Part shown: positions 31,339 through 39,762 of the stretch, piece after piece
How positions within the stretch are numbered: position 1 is the first letter of the stretch
How the letters are laid out: each line of letters opens with the position of its first letter
Assembly: GCF_036242395.1 (NCBI RefSeq)
Contig: NZ_CP108458.1
Span: 3,906,001 to 3,970,000, forward strand
Origin: Kitasatospora sp. NBC_01266
GTDB lineage: Bacteria > Actinomycetota > Actinomycetes > Streptomycetales > Streptomycetaceae
Direction: 5' to 3'
Length of the DNA stretch: 64,000 nucleotides
Made by a program: the position numbers and the translations under genes
The notes under the pieces: generated by a model
What the model saw: the letters and a program-made list of their open reading frames with translations, nothing else
Database searches by the model: none
What the model was told of the DNA's origin: nothing

Positions 31339-33326
31339 CGGACGCCCTCCCCCTGCTCACGCGGCGAATCGTCACCGCGCGAATCGTCACCGCGCGGATC
31401 GTCACCGCGTGGATCGCTACCGTGCGGATCGGCACCGCGCGGATCGTCACCGAGGATTCTGTCGAGTCCCGCTGACAGCTCGTCTGTGGCCGGCGCGGTC
31501 AGCGCGGCGACGGCGGTGCCGACCCCGGCCAGCGCTGCCCCCAGGTCGCCGCCGGCCGAGCCGGTGGCACCGGCCGCCGCCATGATCACCTTGAGCGAGC
31601 GGAGCAGCCCGGCCGCCGTCGCGCTGCCGGTGTGCCCGGCCCGGTAGGCCCGCAGCAGGTCCTGGACGGCGGGTGAGGCGGTGTTCAGGTAGAGCCGGGC
31701 CCTGGTCCCGCCGTCGGTCCTGGCGGTGAACGCGCGGGCCAGCCGCAGCGCGGCCGACGGGATCCGGGCGTCCGCCTGGTCGTCCTCGATCCGCGCCTTC
31801 AGCTCGGCCTCCCGGTCGGGAACCAGCACCAGCGGCAGGCCGGGCGGCTCGAACCGGGCCGGCACCAGCTGCTCGCCCTCGTCCGCCAGCGCCGCGGTCA
31901 GCCAGCCCAGCTCCTCGGCGGGCAGCGGCTGTTCGGGGTCGCGGAACAGCTCGCGGTTGCCGTCCTCGCTGCCCAGCTCGACGATCCGGCAGTCGCGCAG
32001 CTGCGCGTAGCGGCGCAGGAACGGCAGCACGGCGTACCGGTCACCGCGCGCGATCGGCACCCGCATGGCCCGGTAGAGCATCTCCTCGAAGCCGCCGCCG
32101 GAGCCGAGCGCGACGTGCACCGCGCCCCCGCCGGCCGCCCGCAGCGCGCCGGCCGTCAGGTCGCCCTGCGAGGTGGGCACCGGGACGTCGTCGGCGAGCA
32201 GGGTGAAGAGCCGCTCGTCGCAGAGCGCGGCGCCCAGCAGGTCCTGGCCGTGCCGGGCCAGGATCCGGCGCCAGGCGGCCGGGTGCAGCCGGGCGGTCTC
32301 GTAGAGGCCGTTGACGATCGCGTCGGCCAGCGCCTGCTGCAGGTGCCGGTAGTGCTCGTCGCGCTGCAGGTCCTCGCGGCTGGCGGTGGGGGTCAGGCGG
32401 TTGGACTCGACCACGCCGCCGATGAATCCGGCCCAGCTGGGCAGCAGGTCGCGGGCGTCGTCGGCGAGCAGCATGCCGCGCAGGTAGACCGCGAGGTCGC
32501 GGTTGTCGCTGCTGCCGTAGGTGCCGCCGTCCTGCACCCAGAGCAGGCCGACGGCGTCCGTCCCGCCGTCGACCGGCTCGAACGGGAAGGCCGCCAGCGG
32601 TTCGAAGCGCCGCCCGAAGGCGGTGGCGAACTCCATCCGCGCTGCGTACAGGCGGGCCTGCGGGACCGGTTCCCGCCAGGGCACCGCGATGTCGTTGACC
32701 GGCCGCTGGTCGTCGCCGACGTACACCGGGACGGCCAGCAGCACGCAGTAGCGGCCGAGCACCTCGCGCAGCGCCGCCTCGTCGGCCAGGTGCGCGTGCT
32801 CGGGCTTGAGGGTCAGTTCCACCACGGTGCCCGGCCGCGGGCGGGCGGGCGCCGGCTCGACGCTGTACTGCTCGCCGCCCCGGCTGCGGTAGCGGTGGCC
32901 GAGGGCCGGCTCGCGGTGCGAGGTGGTGGTGACGGTGACCTCCTCGGCCACCGAGAAGGCGGAGAGGAAGCCGAGGCCGAAGGCGCCGATCAGCTCCTCG
33001 TTGCCGGTGACCTCGCGCAGCAGCCGGGTGTAGCCGGTGCCGACGGTGGCCAGGTAGGCGTGGATCTCGGGTTCGGTCAGGCCGGCACCGGTGTCCTCGA
33101 TCGCCAGGGTCCTGCGGGCGGCGTCGGCGCGCACCGTGATCCGCGGCTCGTGGGCGGCGGCGCCCGCCGGGTCCTCCAGCCGGCGGCGGGTGTGCGAGTC
33201 GTGGGCGTTCTGCACCAGTTCGCGCAGCGCGACCAGGGGTGTGGAGTAGAGATGGGTGGCAAGGACGCTCACCAGGCCGCCCAGGTCGACCTCGGTGGTG
33301 CGCAGGTTCTCCTGACCTTCAGACAT
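31335..33326 (-). CDS. HSP90-family (HtpG-like) ATPase
   Basis: 663 residues. The GHKL ATPase site is complete: LVALRELVQNAHDSHTRR (Glu36 and Asn40), LAIEDTGAGLTEPEI (Asp-Thr-Gly lid) and GAFGLGFLSAFSVAEEV. The middle domain includes LYLRG-like YLRGMLLADDARDLLPSW and VVESNRLTPTASREDLQRDEHYRHL, as in HtpG. The usual dimerization end is weakly conserved and is replaced by a tail of D-P-R-G-D type repeats. It differs from standard htpG by its coupling to a TPR gene. Chaperone or signalling roles are possible. Confidence 0.9.
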   Translation of the reverse strand: MSEGQENLRTTEVDLGGLVSVLATHLYSTPLVALRELVQNAHDSHTRRRLEDPAGAAAHEPRITVRADAARRTLAIEDTGAGLTEPEIHAYLATVGTGYTRLLREVTGNEELIGAFGLGFLSAFSVAEEVTVTTTSHREPALGHRYRSRGGEQYSVEPAPARPRPGTVVELTLKPEHAHLADEAALREVLGRYCVLLAVPVYVGDDQRPVNDIAVPWREPVPQARLYAARMEFATAFGRRFEPLAAFPFEPVDGGTDAVGLLWVQDGGTYGSSDNRDLAVYLRGMLLADDARDLLPSWAGFIGGVVESNRLTPTASREDLQRDEHYRHLQQALADAIVNGLYETARLHPAAWRRILARHGQDLLGAALCDERLFTLLADDVPVPTSQGDLTAGALRAAGGGAVHVALGSGGGFEEMLYRAMRVPIARGDRYAVLPFLRRYAQLRDCRIVELGSEDGNRELFRDPEQPLPAEELGWLTAALADEGEQLVPARFEPPGLPLVLVPDREAELKARIEDDQADARIPSAALRLARAFTARTDGGTRARLYLNTASPAVQDLLRAYRAGHTGSATAAGLLRSLKVIMAAAGATGSAGGDLGAALAGVGTAVAALTAPATDELSAGLDRILGDDPRGADPHGSDPRGDDPRGDDSRGDDSPREQGEGVR
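31365..31454. repeat. Six 15-bp tandem units coding the HSP90 C-terminal tail
   Basis: Units start at 31365, 31380, 31395, 31410, 31425 and 31440 with consensus CGGATCGTCACCGCG. In frame on the minus strand they give pentapeptides of the DPRGD/DSRGD kind, so copy-number changes would lengthen or shorten the tail without frameshift. Confidence 0.9.
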
Positions 33327-33427
33327 GGTCCGTCAGTCTGCCAGTCCGACAATCGTGCGACCAGCGGATTCCCGGGTGTCCACGCCGCCCCCCAACTGCC
33401 GGTCGGTCCAAACCTTCTCCGGTCGAT

Positions 33428-33468
33428 ATCCGGCGGTTATGACCCTATTGAGCGAATCACCGCCGGAT
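33428..33468. promoter_or_regulatory. Inverted repeat with 21-base spacer between HSP90 and secreted protein genes
   Basis: ATCCGGCGGT (33428-33437) and ACCGCCGGAT (33459-33468) are exact complements. They lie in the 265-base divergent region and flank an AT-richer core (TATGACCCTATTGAGCG), so they may be an operator pair or a leader hairpin. I saw nothing else in this region except the ribosome binding site for the next gene. Confidence 0.45.
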
Positions 33469-33591
33469 CACTGGCCGCCGGCCGGAGTACCGCGTGATGC
33501 TGATGGTGCGACGTCAGACAACCGGCGCATTGGGGCGGCCACCCCGGAGGCGCCAACTCGCAGCAGTACCAGTACTCCTAGGGAGACCATC

Positions 33592-33909
33592 GTGTCCCGT
33601 ACCCGTGCCCTCACCGCCGTCACCGCGCTCGGCGCCTTCCTCCTCCTCGGCATCGGCAGCGCCCAGGCCGACAACGGCGCCGGCGCCAGCAACGGCTCCA
33701 ACAGCAGCGTGGTCAGCAACTGGGGCTCCGGCAACGTGGTCGGCAGCGTGACCGGCAACGGCAACGCCTCCCAGCAGACCGCCACCGGCTCCGGCGGCAG
33801 CAACCAGAACAACACCACCGGCGTGGCCGGCAACGACGGCAACGTGGCCGCCGAGCAGGGCAACCTCAACTACCTGCACGCCGTGCACTACCTGCCGCTG
33901 GGCGGCTGA
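33592..33909 (+). CDS. Small secreted Asn/Gly/Ser-rich protein (rodlin- or curlin-like)
   Basis: 105 residues from GTG 33592 with AGGGAGA upstream. A signal peptide (RTRALTAVTALGAFLLLGIGSAQA) is followed by an 80-residue mature protein rich in Asn, Gly, Ser and Gln: NGSNSSVVSNWGSGNVV, GNGNASQQTATGSGGSNQNN, GNDGNVAAEQGN. The spaced N-G-N/Q pattern recalls Streptomyces rodlins and curli-type amyloid repeats, but there is no Cys and no chaplin motif, so the assignment is only a resemblance. It ends LHAVHYLPLGG. Last 22 bases overlap the convergent regulator gene. Confidence 0.75.
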   Translation: MSRTRALTAVTALGAFLLLGIGSAQADNGAGASNGSNSSVVSNWGSGNVVGSVTGNGNASQQTATGSGGSNQNNTTGVAGNDGNVAAEQGNLNYLHAVHYLPLGG

Positions 33910-35207
33910 CCGGCGCCCGAGTGGTGAACCGCTGAGCAGGGGACGGGTCCGGCGCCGGACCCGTCCCCTGCGGCGTCCGGTTCCGGACGCCGACCGGTGC
34001 CCAGGACCGCATGCGCCAACTGCTCCAGCTGCGGCGCGAGTTCCGCCCCGAGATCCCGGGACCGGTTCCGCACCCCGTCGTTGACCAGGGCGAACATCGC
34101 GTGCACCCGGATCCGGGCCTCGGCCTTCTCGTCGTCCGGGCGGACCCGGCGCAGCAACTCCACCCAGAGCCGCAGGAAGTCCCGGCGGAAGTCCAGCGCC
34201 GCCTTGCGGTCCGGCTCGGCCAGCCGCTCGGTCTCGCTCACCATGGCGCCCAGGTAGTGGCGGTGCCGGCAGGCGAAGGCCACATAGGCGCGCAGCCCCT
34301 GGTCCAGCAGGTCCGCCGGCTCCCCCGCCGCCGCCAGCACCGGGGCCACCTCGTGCCGCAGCCGCTCACGGCAGCGGACCAGGGCGGCGGCCAGCAGGTC
34401 GGTCTTGGTCGGGAAGTGCTTGTACAGGCTGGGCCCGGCGATGCCCACCGCCGCCCCCAGCCGGTCGGTGCTGACATTGTCGAAACCGCGCTCGTCGAAC
34501 AGCCGGACGGCCGCCGCCAGCAGTTCCTCGCGACGACTCGACGGTCTCGGTTCGCACGCTACTCCGCTGCCCTCAAGGATCATTGACGATCCGTCAGACA
34601 ACGGGGCGGCGAACACCCCGAGCAGCAGCTCGGCCATCAGCCGCTCGAACCGCCGCCGGGGCGGCGCGAAGGTGTGGTACGACAGACTGCCGGCCACCGA
34701 GAGCGCCGACCAGGCCAACAACTCCGCTTGAGCCGAAGACAGTTCCGGCCTGGCGCCGGCCAGTACCCAACCCGCCGCACGGACGCTGGCGCGCAGCACC
34801 CGGCGCAGCTCGGCCCGGTCGGCCGGCGGCAGCAGCCGGGCGTCGCGCTGCCAGAGAGTGGCGAGCAGGCGCTGGTCCAGGGCGACCACCGCGAGCGCCT
34901 GGGCCAGTTCGCGCACCGCGGCCACCTGGTCCGCCCCGGCCGCCGTCCCACCAGCCGCCGCCACCCGGTCCACCGCCGCCGCCAACTCGCCGAGACCACC
35001 GCGCACCGCCTGGCGCAGCAACTCGGGCTTGCCCCGGTAGTGCCGGTAGAGCGCGGGCGCGGTGATCCCGACCGCCGCCGCCACCTCGGCCATCGCCACC
35101 TGGTGGTAGCCGCGCCGGTGGAACTGCTCGGCGGCAACCGCGAGGATCTGCGTCCGCCGCCCGCGCGGCCGGCGCGCGGGCCCGTCCGGGCCGCCGTCCC
35201 GTGCCAT
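33888..35207 (-). CDS. Tandem TetR-domain regulator
   Basis: 439 residues from ATG 35207 (AGGAGG upstream). Two complete TetR helix-turn-helix regions: first QILAVAAEQFHRRGYHQVAMAEVAAAVGITAPALYRHYRGK, second ELLAAAVRLFDERGFDNVSTDRLGAAVGIAGPSLYKHFPTK, each followed by a ligand-type helical domain. Such double-TetR proteins are a recognised actinobacterial class, often beside acyl-CoA metabolism genes, as here: it is divergent from the acyl-CoA dehydrogenase. The last 40 residues are low complexity and cross the palindromic terminator of the neighbouring gene. A TGACG-N3-CGTCA site lies inside the gene at the junction of the two halves (about 34583). Confidence 0.9.
   Translation of the reverse strand: MARDGGPDGPARRPRGRRTQILAVAAEQFHRRGYHQVAMAEVAAAVGITAPALYRHYRGKPELLRQAVRGGLGELAAAVDRVAAAGGTAAGADQVAAVRELAQALAVVALDQRLLATLWQRDARLLPPADRAELRRVLRASVRAAGWVLAGARPELSSAQAELLAWSALSVAGSLSYHTFAPPRRRFERLMAELLLGVFAAPLSDGSSMILEGSGVACEPRPSSRREELLAAAVRLFDERGFDNVSTDRLGAAVGIAGPSLYKHFPTKTDLLAAALVRCRERLRHEVAPVLAAAGEPADLLDQGLRAYVAFACRHRHYLGAMVSETERLAEPDRKAALDFRRDFLRLWVELLRRVRPDDEKAEARIRVHAMFALVNDGVRNRSRDLGAELAPQLEQLAHAVLGTGRRPEPDAAGDGSGAGPVPCSAVHHSGAGQPPSGR
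33936..33971 (+). terminator. Perfect 36-base palindrome after the secreted protein gene
   Basis: 18-bp arms 33936-33953 and 33954-33971 are exact complements without a loop base between them. It stands 27 bases after the stop of the secreted protein gene, the place of its terminator, and at the same time codes residues near the C-terminus of the convergent regulator. Confidence 0.75.
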
Positions 35208-35394
35208 CCGCCGCCTCCTGCCACTGCCCGCCGCCCGGCTAGCAATCATTCACATAAAGGGCGCACAGGTCTACTGCCGCAGCACGGCTGATCACCGCAG
35301 TCGACTGCGCGCGGACTCTGGACAGGAAAGCTACTGGCGATTAACTTGGCGATCGATCAGCGTCCTGCCCCACCCGCGCGAAGGGAGCGCCATC

Positions 35395-36552
35395 GTGCGC
35401 CGCACTGTGTACAACGAGGACCACGAGGCGTTCCGGGCCACCATCCGGGACTTCATCACCAAGGAGGTCGTCCCGGTCTACGAGAGCTGGGAGACCGAGG
35501 GCCACCCGCCGCGCTCCTTCTACAACAAGCTCGGCGAGCTGGGCATCTTCGGCATCGAGGTGCCGGAGGAGTTCGGCGGCGCGGGCGAGACCGGCTTCAA
35601 GTACCAGGCGGTGATCACCGAGGAGGTGGCCCGCGCGGGCGTCAGCTTCGGCTCCTCGGGCGTGCACACCGGCCTGGTGCTGCCCTACATCCTGGAGTAC
35701 GCCAACCAGGAGCAGAAGGAGCGCTGGCTGCCCGGCTTCGTCTCCGGCGAGATCATGACCGCGATCGCGATGACCGAGCCGGGCGCCGGCTCCGACCTCG
35801 CGGGCATCACCACCACCGCCAAGCTCTCCGCGGACGGCACCCACTACGTCCTCAACGGCGCCAAGACCTTCATCACCGGTGGCGCGCTGGCCGACCTGGT
35901 CCTGGTGGTCGCCCGGACCAGCGCGTACGACCCGGCCAACCGCCGGGCGGGCCTGTCCATCCTCTGCGTGGACACCACGTCCGAGGGCTACTCGGTCGGC
36001 CGCAAGCTGCACAAGATCGGCCTGCGCACCTCGGACACCGCCGAGCTGTCCTTCGTCGACGTCAAGGTCCCGGTCGCCGACCTGCTCGGCGAGGAGGGCA
36101 AGGCGTTCAGCTACCTGACCCACAACCTGGTCCAGGAGCGCCTGGCGATCGCGGTCGGCGCCTACGCGGCCGCCGCCGCGGCGGTCAACTTCGCGCTGCA
36201 GTACGTCAAGGACCGCAAGGTCTTCGGCCAGGCGGTGGCCGAGTTCCAGAACACCAAGTTCGTGCTGGCCGACTGCAAGTCGCAGGTCACCGCGATGCAG
36301 ACGATGGTCGACCAGTCGCTGGAGCTCTACCAGAACGGCGAGCTGACGGTGGCCGACGCCGCCGAGGGCAAGCTGTTCTGCACCGAGGCGGCCTCGGTCG
36401 TGATCGACAAGTGCCTCCAGCTGCACGGCGGTTACGGCTACATCCTGGAGTACCCGATCGCCCGCCTGTACACCGACAACCGGGTGTTCCGGATCTACGG
36501 CGGCACCAGCGAGGTCATGAAGACGATCATCGCCAAGTCGCTGGGTCTGTAA
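35395..36552 (+). CDS. Acyl-CoA dehydrogenase (LCAD/IVD-type)
   Basis: 385 residues from GTG 35395 with GAAGGGAG upstream. Flavin and substrate motifs are present: AIAMTEPGAGSDLAGI, GAKTFITGG, and the C-terminal PIARLYTDNRVFRIYGGTSEVMK. The position holding the catalytic Glu in medium-chain enzymes is Gly here (YGGTSE). Instead Glu248 in NLVQERLAIA stands at the helix G place used by long-chain and isovaleryl-CoA dehydrogenases. It oxidises acyl-CoA to trans-2-enoyl-CoA, passing electrons to ETF. Probably repressed by the divergent tandem-TetR protein. Confidence 0.95.
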   Translation: MRRTVYNEDHEAFRATIRDFITKEVVPVYESWETEGHPPRSFYNKLGELGIFGIEVPEEFGGAGETGFKYQAVITEEVARAGVSFGSSGVHTGLVLPYILEYANQEQKERWLPGFVSGEIMTAIAMTEPGAGSDLAGITTTAKLSADGTHYVLNGAKTFITGGALADLVLVVARTSAYDPANRRAGLSILCVDTTSEGYSVGRKLHKIGLRTSDTAELSFVDVKVPVADLLGEEGKAFSYLTHNLVQERLAIAVGAYAAAAAAVNFALQYVKDRKVFGQAVAEFQNTKFVLADCKSQVTAMQTMVDQSLELYQNGELTVADAAEGKLFCTEAASVVIDKCLQLHGGYGYILEYPIARLYTDNRVFRIYGGTSEVMKTIIAKSLGL

Positions 36553-36559
36553 CCACCAC

Positions 36560-36602
36560 GCCGGGGGCGGGCCGCGCCAGGACCTGGCGGCCCGCCCCCG
36601 GC
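36560..36602 (+). terminator. Hairpin between acyl-CoA dehydrogenase and acyl-CoA ligase genes
   Basis: 14-bp exact arms (36560-36573 and 36589-36602) around an inner GCCAGG-A-CCTGGC stem. Very stable; starts 8 bases after the dehydrogenase stop, so the ligase gene may be read at a lower level or from readthrough. Confidence 0.85.
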
Positions 36603-36634
36603 TGCCGCGTTCGCGCCGGACCGTGGAGGCCGCC

Positions 36635-38398
36635 TTGACCAGCCCTGTCCCGTCCAGCAACTCACTCGCCGTGGTGACCAGGGTGCAGGCCGCGCTCTCG
36701 GCCCCCGGCACGCCCTTCGCCACCGTCGACACCCCGCGCGGACGGCGCTACGCCAACGCCCCCGCCGTGCTGCGCGAGGTCCTGGAGGCCACCCGTGCGC
36801 ACGGCGAGCGGCCGTTCCTGCTGCTGGACGGCCGCGGCTACAGCTACGCCGGGCACTACGCCACCGCCGCCGCACTGGCCCACCGCTGCCTGACCGAGTA
36901 CGGGCTGCGCCCCGGCGACCGGGTGGCGATCGCCATGCGCAACCTGCCCGAGTGGCAGGTCGCCTTCTGGGCCACCCAGCTGGCCGGGCTGATCGCGGTG
37001 CCGCTGAACGGCTGGTGGTCGGGCGAGGAGCTGGCCTACGCGCTGGACGACTGCACGCCCGAGCTGGTGGTGGCCGACCCGGAGCGCACCGAGCGGATCG
37101 AGCCGTGGCTGGCGGCCCGGGGCGAGCAGGGGAGGCGCCCCTGGCTGCTGACCGTGGGCATCACGACGCCGCCCGGCCCGGACACGCCGCGGACCGAGCG
37201 GTTCGAACGGCTGCCGCCCCCCGCTGACGGCCTGTCGGCCCCCGAGGTGGCGATCTCCCCCGAGGACGACGCCACCATCATGTACACCTCCGGCACCACC
37301 GGACGCCCCAAGGGCGTGGTCGCCACCCAGGCCGCGTGGTGCGCCGCCGCCCTGAACCCGCGGTTCTTCAGCGCCACCGCAGCGCTGGCGGCCGGCCGGG
37401 ACCTCGCGGCGCTCCCGCCGCAGACCGTGCTGCTGACCTTCCCGTTCTTCCACGTGGCCGCCTTCACCACGCTCTTCCCGCTGATGGCGAACGGCGGGAG
37501 CGCCGTCCTGCTGCACAAGTGGGACGCGGAGCAGGCGCTGGAGCTGATCGAGCGCCACCGGATCACCCTCTACAGCGGGGTGCCGACCACCGCGCTGGGC
37601 CTGCTGGACGCCGCCGAGCGGCGCGGACTGCCGCTGACCGGCCTGACCACGATCGGCACCGGCGGCGCCGCCGCGCCGCCCGAACTGGTCCGCCGGATCC
37701 ACCGCCAGTTCGACGGCCGGGTGGAGGCCCGCAACGGCTACGGCCTGACCGAGGTCTGCGGCGGCGTGATCGGCAACGTCGGCGCGCGCTACCTGGAGCA
37801 CCCCGAGAGCATCGGCCGCCCCTCCCCCGCGCTGGAGGTGCGGATCGCCGACCCGGCCGGCGGGCGCCTGCCCGAGGGCGAGGTCGGCGAGCTGTGGCTG
37901 CGCGGGCAGGCGGTCTTCCGCGGCTACTGGCGCAACCCCGAGGCCACGGCCGCCGCGTTCAGCGGACCGCCGCAGGCCGGCGGCTGGTTCCGCACCGGCG
38001 ACCTGGCCTGCCTGCGGGAGGGCGAGGTCTACGTGGTGGACCGGCTCAAGGACCTGGTGATCCGGGGCGGCGAGAACGTCTACTGCGTCGAGGTCGAGGG
38101 GGTGCTGCACGACCACCCGGCCGTCGCGGACGCGGCGGTGCTCGGCGTGCCGCACCCCGCCCTCGGTGAGGAGGTGGCCGCCGTGGTGCGGCTGCGCCCC
38201 GGTGCGAGCGCGGACGCCGAAGAGCTGCGCCGGCACGTCGCGGGCCGACTGGCGGCCTTCAAGGTGCCGGCGCACGTGGTGTTCCGCAGCGAGCCGCTGC
38301 CGCGCAACCCCACCGGGAAGATCCTCAAGCGCGAGCTGCGCGCCGAGGTCCGGGCGGAGCTGGCCGAGCGGCTTAGTACTGCAACTGCACTTGCGTGA
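36635..38398 (+). CDS. Class I acyl-CoA ligase (AMP-forming)
   Basis: 587 residues from TTG 36635, which has GGAGG five bases upstream; GTG 36623 would add four residues. Core motifs: IMYTSGTTGRPKGVVATQ (P-loop, about residue 215), FPFFHVAAFTT, NGYGLTEVCGG (motif A5), GWFRTGDLACL and KDLVIRGGENVYCVEVEGVL, ending with PRNPTGKILKREL (A10 Lys). It activates a carboxylic acid through an acyl-AMP. The last six residues (TATALA) come from the inserted IS; before insertion the protein would have ended LAERLS. The loss is negligible. Confidence 0.94.
   Translation: MTSPVPSSNSLAVVTRVQAALSAPGTPFATVDTPRGRRYANAPAVLREVLEATRAHGERPFLLLDGRGYSYAGHYATAAALAHRCLTEYGLRPGDRVAIAMRNLPEWQVAFWATQLAGLIAVPLNGWWSGEELAYALDDCTPELVVADPERTERIEPWLAARGEQGRRPWLLTVGITTPPGPDTPRTERFERLPPPADGLSAPEVAISPEDDATIMYTSGTTGRPKGVVATQAAWCAAALNPRFFSATAALAAGRDLAALPPQTVLLTFPFFHVAAFTTLFPLMANGGSAVLLHKWDAEQALELIERHRITLYSGVPTTALGLLDAAERRGLPLTGLTTIGTGGAAAPPELVRRIHRQFDGRVEARNGYGLTEVCGGVIGNVGARYLEHPESIGRPSPALEVRIADPAGGRLPEGEVGELWLRGQAVFRGYWRNPEATAAAFSGPPQAGGWFRTGDLACLREGEVYVVDRLKDLVIRGGENVYCVEVEGVLHDHPAVADAAVLGVPHPALGEEVAAVVRLRPGASADAEELRRHVAGRLAAFKVPAHVVFRSEPLPRNPTGKILKRELRAEVRAELAERLSTATALA
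38373..38376. repeat. Left target site duplication (TTAG)
   Basis: TTAG directly before the left inverted repeat; the same TTAG follows the right end at 39759-39762. It fits the 4-bp YTAR target reported for the IS701 family. Confidence 0.85.
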
Positions 38399-39758
38399 CG
38401 ATCATGGTTTTGGCTCGTTGAAGTGACTGTGTGCTGAAGAGCTGACGGTTGAGCAGGTCGAGTCGTGGTCCGATGGCATAGCCGGGTTCCATGCCCGGTT
38501 CGCCCACCATTTCGGCAGGTCGGAGCCCCGCGAGCGGGCGCTGGACTACCTGAGGGGGCTACTGGCCCCGCTGGAGCGGAAAAACGGCTGGACGCTGTCC
38601 GAGCAGGTCGGGCAGCTGCGCCCGGACTCGGTCCAGCGCCTGCTCAACCACTCCGAGTGGGACGAGGACGCGGTCCGCGACGACGTGCGCGACTACGTGG
38701 TGGAGACCATCGGCACCAGGGACGGCATCCTGATCGGAGACGACACCGGCTTCCTGAAGAAGGGCACCAAGTCCGCCGGCGTCCAACGCCAGTACACCGG
38801 CACCGCCGGCCGGACAGAGAACAGCCAGATCGGAACGTTCCTGGCCTACGCCTCGACCAAGGGCCGTGCGCTGATCGACCGGGAACTCTACCTTCCCGTC
38901 TCCTGGACAGATGACCGCGAGCGCTGCCGAGCTGCCGGCATCGACGACGAGATCCCGTTCGCGACCAAGAACGAGCACCTCAAGTGGATGCTGCAGCGCG
39001 CGATCGACGCCGGGGTCCCGTTCGCATGGGTGACCGCCGACGAGGCGTACGGGCAGGTGAAACACCTGCGCTCCTGGCTGGAGGAACGAGGCGTCGCCCA
39101 CGTGCTGGCCACCAAGGTCAACGACACCGTCATCACCACCAGTTGGGCCGATATCCGCGTGGACTCCCTGATCGCCGCCCTGCCCCGCCAGGCATGGAAA
39201 CGCCTTTCCGGCGGGCAGGGCGCACACGGCGAACGGATATACGACTGGGCCCGCGTCGCGATCCGCCCCGTATGGGAGAACGGCTTCGGGCACTGGGTCC
39301 TGGCCCGCAGGTCGGTGAGCGACCCCACCGAGATCGCCCACTACGTCTGCTACGGCCCCGTCGACACCCGCCTGAAAGACCTGGTCAAGGTGGCCGCGGC
39401 CAGGTGGGCCGTGGAGGAGTCGTTTCAGATCGCGAAGAACGAGTGCGGCCTGGACCACTACCAGGTCCGGCTCTACCGCGCCTGGTACCGCCACATCACC
39501 CTGTCCATGGCCGCACTCGCCTACCTGACCGCCCTACGCGCCCAGGAAGCCACAAAGGGGCACCGCAGACGACGAGCAAGACCTCATACCCCTGAGCGTC
39601 CCGGAGATCCGCCGACTGATGGGCCACCTCGTCAAACCCCGCCACCAGACCAACGAACACCATCTGCACTGGTCACGCTTCCGACGACGCAGCCAAGCCC
39701 GAGCACGCCGATCCCACTACAAACGCCGAGGCCACACTCCCCAGATGCGGTTGCAGTA
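38377..39758 (+). mobile_element. IS701-family insertion sequence, 1,382 bp
   Basis: Ends are imperfect inverted repeats: TACTGCAACTGCACTTG at the left and, in reverse complement, TACTGCAACCGCATCTG at the right (14 of 17 identical), each next to a TTAG duplication. One transposase reading frame fills it. The site is the 3' junction of two convergent genes: removing the IS and one TTAG restores CTTAGCTGA, in which the ligase TGA and the opposite gene's TAA are only three bases apart. Insertion therefore destroyed neither gene. Confidence 0.92.
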
Positions 39759-39762
39759 TTAG
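38442..39762 (+). pseudogene. IS701-family DDE transposase, damaged at both ends
   Basis: The body is a standard IS701 transposase: LRGLLAPLERKNGWTLSEQ, then RDGILIGDDTGFLKKGTKSAGVQRQYTGTAG (first DDE Asp), TADEAYGQVKHLRSWLEERG (second Asp) and RWAVEESFQIAKNECGLDHYQ (Glu). Where relatives start with Met the codon is CTG (38442), and no ATG/GTG/TTG is in frame upstream before a TGA at 38424. Near 39560 the reading shifts: the expected C-terminus (LIPLSVPEIRRLMGHLVKPRHQ to MRLQY) is in the +1 frame and uses the TAG of the target duplication. Unshifted, the frame runs out of the element. Likely inactive, or needing frameshifting. Confidence 0.8.

Noticed and set aside
39554..39595. Programmed -1 frameshift at AAAGGGG in the transposase
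   Set aside because: A -1 shift gives a short unrelated end (APQTTSKTSYP), whereas the conserved C-terminus needs +1. I favour decay.
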